A stretch of DNA of 8,381 nt from Treponema sp. UBA3870 (GTDB lineage Bacteria > Spirochaetota > Spirochaetia > Treponematales > Treponemataceae), in the NCBI GenBank assembly GCA_002392275.1, contig DGGQ01000145.1, positions 1 through 8,381 of the forward strand, written 5' to 3'. The notes under the pieces are model-generated. The model saw only the letters and a program-made list of their open reading frames with translations, had not been told where the DNA came from and ran no database searches. The position numbers were made by a program, and so were the translations under genes. Within the stretch, counting starts at the first letter, position 1. Every line of letters starts with the position of its first letter. Of the stretch, positions 1 through 5,937 are shown in pieces.

Positions 1-437
1 GCGAGCAGGAATATTTCGACAAGGGAATCCTTTTGGTCGCATTTGTCAAGGCCGGATGTGAGCTTGCGTTCGAGACAATGGTTGACACGGGAATCAAGCC
101 GGAGAGCGCATACTACGAGTCACTCCACGAGGTTCCGCTGATTGCAAACCTGATTGACCGCCGCCGCCTCTACGAGATGAACAAGGTCATTTCCGACACC
201 GCCGAATACGGATGTTATCTCTTTGCGCGCGCATGTGTTCCTCTTCTTGGAGACTTCATGAAGAATTCCGTGACCACAGCCGACATCGGTAAGGGACTTG
301 ACGTTAAGACCAACGCCGTTCCGAACAAGACTCTGGTTCTGGTTAACGAGGCAATCCGCAACCACCCGATTGAGACTGTCGGAAAGAAGCTCCGCGCATA
401 CATGACAAGCATGAAGCCAATCGACACTGCAAAATAA
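1..437 (+). CDS. ilvC: Ketol-acid reductoisomerase, class II (3' end only)
   Basis: This is the last ~144 codons of a gene that begins left of the window; complete codons start at base 3 and the stop is TAA at 435-437. The enzyme isomerises and reduces 2-acetolactate and 2-aceto-2-hydroxybutyrate with NADPH and Mg2+ in cytosolic Val/Leu/Ile synthesis. The translation closely follows what I know of the C-terminal knotted domain of E. coli IlvC: EQEYFDKG near the left edge, ETMVDTGI, then SAYYESLHE with both metal/substrate-binding glutamates (equivalent to E389 and E393 of E. coli; the first is encoded at 117-119), ISDTAEYG with the substrate-binding serine, and a typical VGKKLRAYM ending. That places it in the long (~490 residue) class II form. 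No frameshift is seen. A terminator follows 21 nt after the stop, so it is the last gene of its transcript. Confidence 0.95.
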   Translation, partial: EQEYFDKGILLVAFVKAGCELAFETMVDTGIKPESAYYESLHEVPLIANLIDRRRLYEMNKVISDTAEYGCYLFARACVPLLGDFMKNSVTTADIGKGLDVKTNAVPNKTLVLVNEAIRNHPIETVGKKLRAYMTSMKPIDTAK

Positions 438-458
438 TTTTCTTTTGCTGCGATTTAT

Positions 459-492
459 GGAATCCATCCTGCGGGGTGGGTTCCTTTTTTTT
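459..492 (+). terminator. Rho-independent terminator after ilvC
   Basis: The arms GGAATCCATCC (459-469) and GGTGGGTTCC (475-484) pair with one G-U wobble and one bulged T around a five-base loop. Eight T follow (485-492). The position, 21 nt after the ilvC stop, fits termination of ilvC. Confidence 0.85.
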
Positions 493-563
493 AGGTTTGT
501 TTCTCTTTCCTTGTGCGAGGGTGCGTGGGTATTTCGAAAAATCTTTCCGATTGAAAATTTTTG

Positions 564-572
564 TGTTATACT
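564..572 (+). promoter_or_regulatory. Extended -10 promoter element upstream of the PDDEXK gene
   Basis: TGT followed by TATACT (567-572) forms an extended -10 element. No good -35 hexamer is seen 16-18 bp upstream. A start site about 7 nt downstream would fall on the ATG at 579, which implies a leaderless or nearly leaderless transcript. There is no Shine-Dalgarno sequence between this box and the ATG. Confidence 0.5.
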
Positions 573-578
573 TAGAGT

Positions 579-1589
579 ATGGATTTTAAAAATTTCCGGA
601 CGGAAGAGGAATATATTTCCCAGATGCATAGCGGTGCTCTTTTGAATCCACGCATCGACTCCACTTTCAAAGCGCTTTTTACTAGCCCTACGAAGGAGGC
701 GCACGATGCTTTGCATTCATTTCTTGAAGCCGCAACTGAAAGGAAAATTCGGACTTTCGCTTTGACGGCTACTGAAGCTCCCATGGAATTTGTGGGACAG
801 CGTGGGGTCAGCTATGACATCGCATGCGAGTTTGAAGACGGATTTTCTGCTGACATAGAGATGCAGGCTTTCGCCCAGAAGTATGATTACGGTAAACGGG
901 CTGAATATCAGGTCGCGCGGCTTGAGACGACCTACCTTAAAAAAGGGAGCAGATGGGAGAGCGCGCCAGTCGTGTATCAGATTACAGTCCTCGATTTTGC
1001 CTATGATCCAAAAAATAAAGATGTCGTGAGTCGTTACGCGATGAGGACGAAGGACGGAAGGGAACTTTCAAATTCGCTGAATGTTGTTTTCATCGATTTG
1101 ACGAAGGTCACGGGCATAGAGGACCGTCTGGAGGAGAATACAAAAATAGAAAACTGGGCTGTGTTCCTCAAGGATGCCGACAACCCGGATAAACAGGGCA
1201 TTATAAAGACTCTTACGGATAAGGAGGAGGGGCTTATGCAGGCACAAAAGTCGTTGTCGTCAATCAGTTCGGACCGCGATTTGTGGTTCGCCCAGTACAG
1301 GCAGGAAATTGCTGAAATTGATAGAATCTCCAATATGCATGCCATGATGCAGGATGGTCTTGAAAAAGGAAAGGCGGAGGGGCTTGCATTAGGCAAGGCA
1401 GAAGGATTGGCGTTGGGACGAGCAGAAGGACGAGCAGAAGGACGAGCAGAAGGACGAGCAGAAGGAAAGAATGAGGCTAAAAGGGAGATTGTGATGAATG
1501 CCGTTAAAATGGGGCTTTCTTTGTCCCAGATTGCCCAGATTTCTGGCTTGAATGAGGATGAGGTAAAGGAGATTGCCGACAAGGTGTAG
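579..1589 (+). CDS. Rpn/PD-(D/E)XK nuclease family putative transposase (PDDEXK_2 type)
   Basis: This 336-residue protein has the layout of the Rpn / 'PD-(D/E)XK nuclease family transposase' group. These are stand-alone proteins thought to nick DNA and promote recombination, and are often present in many copies per genome. The N-terminus LLNPRIDSTFKALF (21-34) is a family hallmark. The likely nuclease core follows: D80 in SYDIACE, then E94-M-Q96 in DIEMQ, then KRAEYQVARLE (106-116) with conserved Arg and Tyr. Residues 260-300 are a Gly-Lys/Arg-Ala-Glu low-complexity linker encoded by tandem DNA repeats. The last ~30 residues (MGLSLSQIAQISGL) look like a small helix-turn-helix tail usual in this family. 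ATG 579 fits the family N-terminus, but no ribosome-binding site precedes it. It stands alone, 141 bp after ilvC and convergent with lysA, and has no inverted repeats or transposon partners nearby. The frame is intact. Biological role and substrate are unknown. Confidence 0.85.
   Translation: MDFKNFRTEEEYISQMHSGALLNPRIDSTFKALFTSPTKEAHDALHSFLEAATERKIRTFALTATEAPMEFVGQRGVSYDIACEFEDGFSADIEMQAFAQKYDYGKRAEYQVARLETTYLKKGSRWESAPVVYQITVLDFAYDPKNKDVVSRYAMRTKDGRELSNSLNVVFIDLTKVTGIEDRLEENTKIENWAVFLKDADNPDKQGIIKTLTDKEEGLMQAQKSLSSISSDRDLWFAQYRQEIAEIDRISNMHAMMQDGLEKGKAEGLALGKAEGLALGRAEGRAEGRAEGRAEGKNEAKREIVMNAVKMGLSLSQIAQISGLNEDEVKEIADKV
1368..1463 (+). repeat. In-frame coding tandem repeats (2 x 24 bp, then 4 x 12 bp)
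   Basis: Two imperfect 24-bp units (1368-1415) encode GKAEGLAL twice. They are followed by four perfect copies of the 12-mer GGACGAGCAGAA (1416-1463), each encoding GRAE. Unit lengths are multiples of three, so copy-number change would lengthen or shorten the linker without breaking the frame. Confidence 0.95.
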
Positions 1590-1609
1590 TCATCAATCTG
1601 CATTTTCAT

Positions 1610-1634
1610 AAAAAATCCCCGGACGAATCCGGGG
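1610..1634 (-). terminator. Rho-independent terminator of lysA
   Basis: A perfect 7-bp stem (CCCCGGA 1617-1623 with TCCGGGG 1628-1634) encloses a four-base loop. Read on the minus strand, the stem is followed by A and then six T (1615 down to 1610). It lies 23 nt beyond the lysA stop. There is no T-run on the plus-strand side, so it serves lysA rather than the convergent gene ending at 1589. Confidence 0.85.
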
Positions 1635-1657
1635 ACGTGTAAAATCAATGTTAAGCC

Positions 1658-2926
1658 TTATGCCTTGAACGCATCCAGTCCACCGAAATCCAGCGTGGCG
1701 AAATAATCTTCTATTGTCTCGCGCCGCCTGATCTGCACTATGCTTCCGTCTGTGCGCAAAAGAAGTTCACCCGCGCGGAGCTTTCCGTTGTAGTTGAATC
1801 CCATCGAGCGTCCGTGAGCACCGGCATCGTGGATAATCAAAAGATCCCCGTCGTCGATTTTTGGAAGCTCCCTCTGCACCGCAAATTTGTCGCAGTTTTC
1901 GCACAAACTTCCAGTCACGTCATAAACATGGTCCTTGGGAAGATTCTCCTTTCCGCTCACCTGAACCTCGTGGTATGCTCCGTACATTCCAGGTCTCATC
2001 AAATCTGCCATGGAAGCGTCGCAGCCGACATACTCGCGGTAGATGTGCTTCTGGTGGATTGCCTTTGTCACAAGCCAACCGTATGGGCCTGTGATAGGAC
2101 GACCGCACTCGAAGCAGATTTCAAGCGGGTCAAGTCCTGCCGGGATAATCATCTCGTCGTAAAGTCCGCGGATTTTTTTTGCAACATAGTCCAAATCAAC
2201 TTTTTTCTGCCCCGGTCTGTATGGAATCCCGACTCCACCGCCCAAATCCACAAATTCAATGTTCACGCCGACTTTCTTCTGCACTTCAAGCACAAGTTCA
2301 AAAACGATTTTCGCCGTGTCAACAAAAAAGTCCGGGTTCAGCTCGTTGGACGCGACCATGGTATGAAGACCGAAATGCTTTACGCCCTCCGCCTTGCAGA
2401 TTTTGTATCCTTCAATCATCTGTTCGCGTGTGAGACCGTATTTTGCTTCCTCCGGTTTTCCGATTATAGCATTGCCGCCTTCCTTCAATGGTCCCGGGTT
2501 GTAGCGGAAGCAGATTGTGTCTGGCATTTTACCGCCCAGAGCGTCCTTCAAAAACGGAATGTGAGTGATGTCGTCAAGGTTGATTATCGCACCGAGTTTT
2601 TCGGCATACTGGAATTCCTCCGCCGGAGTGTCGTTGCTCGTGAACATGATTCTGTGCCCGGTGATAGAACTTTTTTCACTCAGAATCAGTTCGGGAAGGG
2701 AAGAACAGTCCGCACCGCAGTCCTCGGATTCAAGAATCTTCAGGATGTATGGATTCGGGAGCGCCTTCACCGCAAAATATTCACGGAACTTCGGAAAAAT
2801 GGAGAACGCGCTTTTGAAATATTTCATGTTGTTGCGGATTCCCTTTTCGTCGTAAATGTAGAACGGCGTGGGAAACTTTTTCGTCAGCTCAACAAGCTGG
2901 TCGTGTGTTAATGGAAAAGTGTTCAT
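1658..2926 (-). CDS. lysA: Diaminopimelate decarboxylase-like PLP enzyme
   Basis: This 422-residue protein is a fold-type III PLP decarboxylase of the Orn/DAP/Arg decarboxylase family. By the best match in my memory it is diaminopimelate decarboxylase, which converts meso-DAP to L-lysine in the last step of lysine synthesis. Visible landmarks are the PTPFYIYDEKG start (19-29), the PLP Schiff-base lysine K54 in YFAVKALPNP, the glycine-rich phosphate loop VDLGGGVGIPY (226-236), ECGRPITGPYG (273-283), the active-site cysteine motif CENCDKF (342-348) from the partner subunit, and FNYNGKLR near residue 380. The usual HxHxGS segment reads GLHTMVASN (186-194), marking a divergent subfamily. Length is normal for LysA. 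ATG at 2926 is favoured because the next Met (residue 34) lies within the barrel. No Shine-Dalgarno is present and an extended -10 lies 10 bp upstream. A related decarboxylase specificity cannot be excluded. It is monocistronic and ends at its own terminator. Confidence 0.8.
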   Translation of the reverse strand: MNTFPLTHDQLVELTKKFPTPFYIYDEKGIRNNMKYFKSAFSIFPKFREYFAVKALPNPYILKILESEDCGADCSSLPELILSEKSSITGHRIMFTSNDTPAEEFQYAEKLGAIINLDDITHIPFLKDALGGKMPDTICFRYNPGPLKEGGNAIIGKPEEAKYGLTREQMIEGYKICKAEGVKHFGLHTMVASNELNPDFFVDTAKIVFELVLEVQKKVGVNIEFVDLGGGVGIPYRPGQKKVDLDYVAKKIRGLYDEMIIPAGLDPLEICFECGRPITGPYGWLVTKAIHQKHIYREYVGCDASMADLMRPGMYGAYHEVQVSGKENLPKDHVYDVTGSLCENCDKFAVQRELPKIDDGDLLIIHDAGAHGRSMGFNYNGKLRAGELLLRTDGSIVQIRRRETIEDYFATLDFGGLDAFKA

Positions 2927-2936
2927 AGTGCCGTGG

Positions 2937-2945
2937 ATTATACCA
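2937..2945 (-). promoter_or_regulatory. Extended -10 promoter element of lysA
   Basis: On the minus strand TGG is followed by a perfect TATAAT (2942 down to 2937), only 10 nt before the lysA ATG. No clear -35 hexamer is seen 17-18 bp upstream, where there is a run of eight T. The expected start site leaves a leader of about 3-5 nt, so the message would be near-leaderless. Confidence 0.6.
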
Positions 2946-3254
2946 CCAAATCAAAAAAAATGAAAGATTCGTGGCTGTGCCTTGTGGAAATCAAGTTTTA
3001 AATATCATGTGCCGTTTTTACCGGAAAACTCAGAAACCATCACACGGATTTTGAAAAATCTAACGATTTTTCTGTCGTCCCTTTATCAACGGCAAAGCAT
3101 TTACGTATAAACTGCATTATCTTCATAGCTTCGTTAGAACCGTAGCGTAGCGGCACTTTCTTAACGCGCCCCATCCGTGTGACAAATTTTCGGGGGATTG
3201 GATTTCCACTTACCCCCATCAAAAAATTGATTTCCGTCCTTGGTCGTGAATATT
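2946..3254. other. Intergenic region without a credible gene
   Basis: The ~310 bp between the lysA promoter and the end of the zinc-ribbon gene pair hold no supportable gene. One minus-strand frame stays open over 3040-3360, but a third of it lies out of frame inside the upstream gene and its product matches nothing I know. A short AT-rich hairpin (GATTTT with AAAATC, 3047-3060) has a two-base loop and no T-run, so I do not call it a terminator. No clear terminator for the upstream pair was found. Confidence 0.5.
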
Positions 3255-3824
3255 TTACTTGGATGTTTTCTGTACCGCTCCAAAAAGACTCTGACCGCAG
3301 TAGCTGCATTTTCCGTAGGTCTCGGCCCTTATGCGGCTTGTTCCCCCGCAGTTTGGACACTTGACTTCCACAAATCCGGCACCAAGCGTGTCATCGTCGA
3401 GCGCGTTGTTTATCTTCACGCATGGGTTTCCCCCCAGCTGGAGATTGCAGTTCTGGAAAAATCCCTTCCTGAACAAAACTTCCAGTTCCGAAAATATTTC
3501 AAAAACCGGCTTCCCTGTTTGTGAAGAAAGCTCCTCTGCCGTTACAGTCCCGTCCACATCGTTCCCAAAGATTTTTTCGTATCGTCTTGCAGCGGCTGTC
3601 TCGCCCTTCTTTCTTTTGCCGACATATATCGGTATTGCGCAAGAAGCCATGAGTATTATGTAAACTGGAAGAAGCTTCATGGACACTTTTTCACCCGCTA
3701 TCGGAAAAAAGCAGCAAAGAATTCCCAGTGCAAAAGCGCAGATTCCAATGAAGCCCCATAAAATGAATTTGCCCGCGCTTGACTCCTGTCGCCTGACCTG
3801 ATCCAAATTTAAATATTTTTCCAT
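3255..3824 (-). CDS. Membrane protein with winged-helix-like segment and C-terminal zinc ribbon (paralogue 2)
   Basis: This 189-residue protein is not one I can name. In order it shows a short N-terminal stretch with YLNLDQV (4-10), two hydrophobic segments (about 20-41 and 51-67) joined by a short loop of about nine residues, a basic KRKK border (70-73), a segment (about 80-135) patterned like a degenerate winged helix (RRYEKIFG, TVTAEELS, IFSELEVLFRKGFFQNC), and a four-Cys zinc ribbon (C156-x2-C159 and C173-x2-C176). The basic border suggests the soluble part faces the cytoplasm. The start at 3824 is supported by AAGGAGG six nt upstream. The gene begins 56 bp after its paralogue ends and is probably co-transcribed with it. 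Over the shared C-terminal ~115 residues the two look more than half identical by eye, so they arose by tandem duplication. Function is unknown; sensing or membrane-tethered regulation is only a guess. Confidence 0.85.
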   Translation of the reverse strand: MEKYLNLDQVRRQESSAGKFILWGFIGICAFALGILCCFFPIAGEKVSMKLLPVYIILMASCAIPIYVGKRKKGETAAARRYEKIFGNDVDGTVTAEELSSQTGKPVFEIFSELEVLFRKGFFQNCNLQLGGNPCVKINNALDDDTLGAGFVEVKCPNCGGTSRIRAETYGKCSYCGQSLFGAVQKTSK

Positions 3825-3880
3825 CGACTTCCTCCTTGAAGCATCGTAAATGCCGCGCAGATTTTCCGAAAAAAATGACC

Positions 3881-4543
3881 CTAGATTTTTCCGAACAAAG
3901 GATTTTCACAGTAGCTGCACTTTCCGTGGCTTCCTTCCCTTATGCGGTTTGGAGCACCGCAGCTTGGACACTTGATTTCCACAAACCCTGTACCAATCGT
4001 GCCGCCGCCGAGAGCATTGTCTATCTTCACGCAGGGATTTTCGCCCTTCTGGAGACTACAGTTTTGGAAATATCCCTTTGCAAAAAGTCTTTCAAGTTCG
4101 GAAAAAATTTTTGCGTCCGGCCGTCTGAGCTGGGTGGAAAGCTCGTATGCGGTAATAATCCCGTCGGTATCGCTTCCAAATATGGTCTCATAGCGTCTTG
4201 CGGAAGCTATCTCACTGAACTTTTTCCTTGACACGAATATCGGTATGGCGGAAGGAATCAGCAGAATTACGGACAGATAAAGCGGGCTCATGTTTTTCAC
4301 GTCCAGAAATTTGGTAATCATGGTCATCTCTTCGCTGCCCAGCTCCAGACCGGAAAAAGCCTCCATATCTTTTCTGGTCTTCTCTTCAGTGCTGCCGTCG
4401 ATTTTGAACAGCGCCCCCAATATTGCGATGCCAAAAATACAAACAAGGATGCAGCCCACCTTCATAAGCTTTTTTGCGGACTTTTCCTCTTTTCCAATTT
4501 TTTCAAGATTCAGATATCTTATTCCGTCGTCACCTGCCGCCAT
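3881..4543 (-). CDS. Membrane protein with winged-helix-like segment and C-terminal zinc ribbon (paralogue 1)
   Basis: This 220-residue protein has no name I recognise. It begins MAAGDDGIRYLNLEK, then has a hydrophobic segment (about 27-46), a ~40-residue charged loop (47-87) that the downstream paralogue lacks, a second hydrophobic segment (about 88-104), a basic SRKK border, a winged-helix-like stretch (about 115-175: RRYETIFG, IITAYELS, IFSELERLFAKGYFQNC) and a zinc ribbon (C192-x2-C195 and C209-x2-C212). The frame is open back to 4636, but I chose ATG 4543. GGAGG lies four nt before it, an ATG at 4567 has no Shine-Dalgarno, and the start at 4636 lies upstream of the promoter at 4592-4620. 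It is the first gene of a two-gene unit. The predicted topology puts the long loop outside the cytoplasm and the zinc ribbon inside. Family function is unknown to me. Confidence 0.85.
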   Translation of the reverse strand: MAAGDDGIRYLNLEKIGKEEKSAKKLMKVGCILVCIFGIAILGALFKIDGSTEEKTRKDMEAFSGLELGSEEMTMITKFLDVKNMSPLYLSVILLIPSAIPIFVSRKKFSEIASARRYETIFGSDTDGIITAYELSTQLRRPDAKIFSELERLFAKGYFQNCSLQKGENPCVKIDNALGGGTIGTGFVEIKCPSCGAPNRIREGSHGKCSYCENPLFGKI

Positions 4544-4591
4544 ATTTCCTCCGTCATACAAGTCCATGGATTTTTTTCTGCAAGCTAAAAA

Positions 4592-4620
4592 AACATAAGG
4601 ATTCCCGGTCGATATGTCAA
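4592..4620 (-). promoter_or_regulatory. Sigma70-type promoter of the zinc-ribbon membrane pair
   Basis: The minus strand carries a perfect TTGACA (4620 down to 4615), a 17-bp spacer and TATGTT (4597 down to 4592). Transcription would start near 4585, leaving a ~40-nt leader with GGAGG before ATG 4543. The inverted repeat at 4624-4650 abuts the -35 box on its upstream side. Confidence 0.7.
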
Positions 4621-4623
4621 GGA

Positions 4624-4660
4624 CCTGATGGAGCACCCTTTTCCGTCAGGTTGTTTTTTT
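4624..4660 (+). terminator. Plus-strand terminator-like hairpin with no plus-strand gene before it
   Basis: CCTGATGGA (4624-4632) pairs with TCCGTCAGG (4642-4650), a 9-bp stem with one wobble and a nine-base loop, followed by TTG and seven T. It has every feature of an intrinsic terminator on the plus strand. However, the nearest plus-strand gene upstream ends at 1589, and everything between is minus-strand. On the minus strand no T-run follows. It may stop antisense transcription or an unseen small RNA, or the dyad may be an operator next to the minus-strand promoter. Confidence 0.6.
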
Positions 4661-4804
4661 CATGCCGCCCATCCGAAAGATTTTTCTTGCGCATACATGA
4701 CGGTGTTGCGCGCACACTTGTGTAACCGGCCTTCCAGGGCCCGCTAACGCTCGGTCCCGGCCTTGCGTCCGGTCCTGCCTACGGCACCCTTCCACGCCGG
4801 GCGA
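4661..4804. repeat. Dispersed structured intergenic repeat, copy A
   Basis: This non-coding stretch shares an ordered series of blocks with 7901-8028 in the same orientation: an identical 13-mer ATCCGAAAGATTT (4671-4683), ACATGnCG, a CGCnCACA block, AACCGGCnTTCC, then GGTCC, CACCC, TCCA and CCGG further on. It is richer in GC than its surroundings and contains possible small stems, such as TGCC-TAC-GGCA (about 4777-4787) and GGGCCCG with CGGTCCC around 4740. No reading frame is kept between the copies, so conservation is at the nucleic-acid level. Confidence 0.55.
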
Positions 4805-4876
4805 ACAAACGGTATGCACCCCTATCTGTCTTCAACAAAAAATTGTTTTGCACCCAACGTCATTAGCTTTAACGTC

Positions 4877-4897
4877 ATGCTGAACTTGTTTCAGCAT
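4877..4897. repeat. REP-like perfect palindrome
   Basis: ATGCTGAA and TTCAGCAT form a perfect 8-bp inverted repeat around CTTGT. Just before it, AACGTCAT occurs twice (4856-4863 and 4871-4878). Palindromes of this form (TCATnCTGAACTTGTTTCAG) are, as I recall, widespread intergenic repeats in several bacterial phyla. There is no T-run, so it is not a terminator. Confidence 0.5.
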
Positions 4898-4981
4898 CTC
4901 GCTAACCAATGGATGCCAAAATAAATTCGGCATTGTTCCGTTAAAATTAATGGCATTGGTTCTGCATTTATACAAATCCGC

Positions 4982-5010
4982 TTGTTATAGTAAGATAGTT
5001 ATAATAAAAT
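4982..5010 (+). promoter_or_regulatory. Promoter of the YD-repeat protein gene
   Basis: TTGTTA (4982-4987), a 17-bp spacer and TAAAAT (5005-5010) make a plausible promoter. A perfect TATAAT overlaps at 5000-5005 but lacks a spaced -35. Transcription would start near 5017, about 20 nt before the GTG start codon. Confidence 0.5.
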
Positions 5011-5037
5011 AGAAGAAACCACATTCAGGAGAAAGCC

Positions 5038-5937
5038 GTGAAAAAAAGAAGCTCCATTTTCGCGTTCGCAATATTTCTTGCAGCATCCCTCCCCGCCGCC
5101 GCCCAGAATCTCGGTGACCGTCTCTACAAAGAAGTAGCCGTTGACGGAAAGCTTTTATACCGGTGGGTGGACTATGTCAGTATGGTCGAATACGACTCTA
5201 GCGGAAATGAAATCCACTATAAAGATTCCTACGGCTATGAGAGGTGGCGCGAGTTTGACTCCAGCGGAAACCAAATCCACAGTAAAGATTCCTACTATGA
5301 AACATGGTCCGAGTACGATTCCAGAGGAAACCAAATCCACTATAAAGATTCCAACGGCTATGAGAAATGGTACGGGTACGACTCCAGCGGAAACCAAATC
5401 CACTATAAAGACTCCGATGGCTATGAGAGGTGGCACGAGTACGACTCCAGCGGAAACCAAATCCACTATAAAGATTCCGACGGTTCTGAGAGCTGGTACG
5501 AGTACGACCCCAAAGGAAATCAAATCCACTATAAAGATTCCTACGGTTCTGAGAGCTGGTACGAGTACGACCCCAAAGGAAATCAAATCCACTGTAAAAA
5601 TTCCTCCGGTTCTGAGAGCTGGTACGAGTACGACTCCAGAGAAAACCAAATCCACTATAAAACTTCCAGCGGCTATGAGGAATGGTACGAGTACGACTCC
5701 AGAGGAAATCTAATCCACAGGAAAGATTCCGACGGCGATGAGTGGTGGTACGAGTACGACTCCAACGGAAATGAAATCTACGAGAAAGAGCCTGACGGCG
5801 ATGAGAGCTGGTACGAGTATGACTCCAAAGGAAATCTAATCCACAGGAAAGATTCCGACGGCTATGAATACTGGAACGAGTACGACTTTTATACTGACGG
5901 AAAAGTGAAGACATGCAGGACGTATAAACGGTTTTAG
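5038..5937 (+). CDS. Secreted YD-like tandem repeat protein
   Basis: This 299-residue protein starts at GTG 5038, with AGGAG (5027-5031) six nt upstream. Residues 1-22 form a clear signal peptide (basic start, hydrophobic core, AAA before Q23), so it is exported. After a ~27-residue spacer come eleven 21-residue units (residues 50-279) of the form xEYDSxGNxIHxKDSxGxExW, then a partial unit (280-299). The YD-x2-G-N-x-I spacing and the acidic-Gly turn resemble YD/RHS repeats, which in larger proteins wrap into beta-spirals binding carbohydrate or enclosing toxins. Here there is no RHS core, toxin domain or membrane anchor. The protein is rich in Asp, Glu, Tyr, Trp and Ser. Binding to a surface or glycan is only an inference. 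Unit 2 is one codon short. The long open frames on both strands across this gene are by-products of a 63-bp repeat and are not genes. Confidence 0.85.
   Translation: MKKRSSIFAFAIFLAASLPAAAQNLGDRLYKEVAVDGKLLYRWVDYVSMVEYDSSGNEIHYKDSYGYERWREFDSSGNQIHSKDSYYETWSEYDSRGNQIHYKDSNGYEKWYGYDSSGNQIHYKDSDGYERWHEYDSSGNQIHYKDSDGSESWYEYDPKGNQIHYKDSYGSESWYEYDPKGNQIHCKNSSGSESWYEYDSRENQIHYKTSSGYEEWYEYDSRGNLIHRKDSDGDEWWYEYDSNGNEIYEKEPDGDESWYEYDSKGNLIHRKDSDGYEYWNEYDFYTDGKVKTCRTYKRF
5185..5874 (+). repeat. 63-bp coding tandem repeat, 11 units
   Basis: Ten units of 63 bp and one of 60 bp (unit 2, residues 71-90, lacking the Gly codon) run head to tail. The core TACGAGTACGACTCCA recurs nearly unchanged in several units. 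The most alike are units 5, 6 and 7 (about 5434-5622), which look like the latest duplications. The unit length is a multiple of three, so expansion or loss would keep the frame. Confidence 0.95.

Noticed and set aside
120..716. 198-codon minus-strand open frame
   Set aside because: It runs antisense through ilvC, its terminator and the start of the PDDEXK gene; the product resembles nothing known and both sense genes are well supported.
1034..1648. 204-codon minus-strand frame with SARP repeats
   Set aside because: The repeats are the antisense reading of the GRAE linker repeat in the PDDEXK gene, and it crosses the lysA terminator.
1814..2911. 365-codon plus-strand frame
   Set aside because: It is the antisense shadow of lysA, which has all its family motifs on the minus strand.
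3040..3360. 106-codon minus-strand frame overlapping the zinc-ribbon gene
   Set aside because: Its first third is out of frame inside a well-supported gene; it has no Shine-Dalgarno and no recognisable product.
4544..4636. N-terminal extension of the upstream zinc-ribbon protein
   Set aside because: The start at 4636 lies upstream of the promoter at 4592-4620, while ATG 4543 has GGAGG four nt before it and aligns with the start of the paralogue.
5141..5914. Long open frames on both strands across the YD-repeat gene
   Set aside because: A repeat unit of 63 bp without stops in other frames keeps those frames open by construction; only the 5038 frame has a signal peptide and ribosome-binding site.
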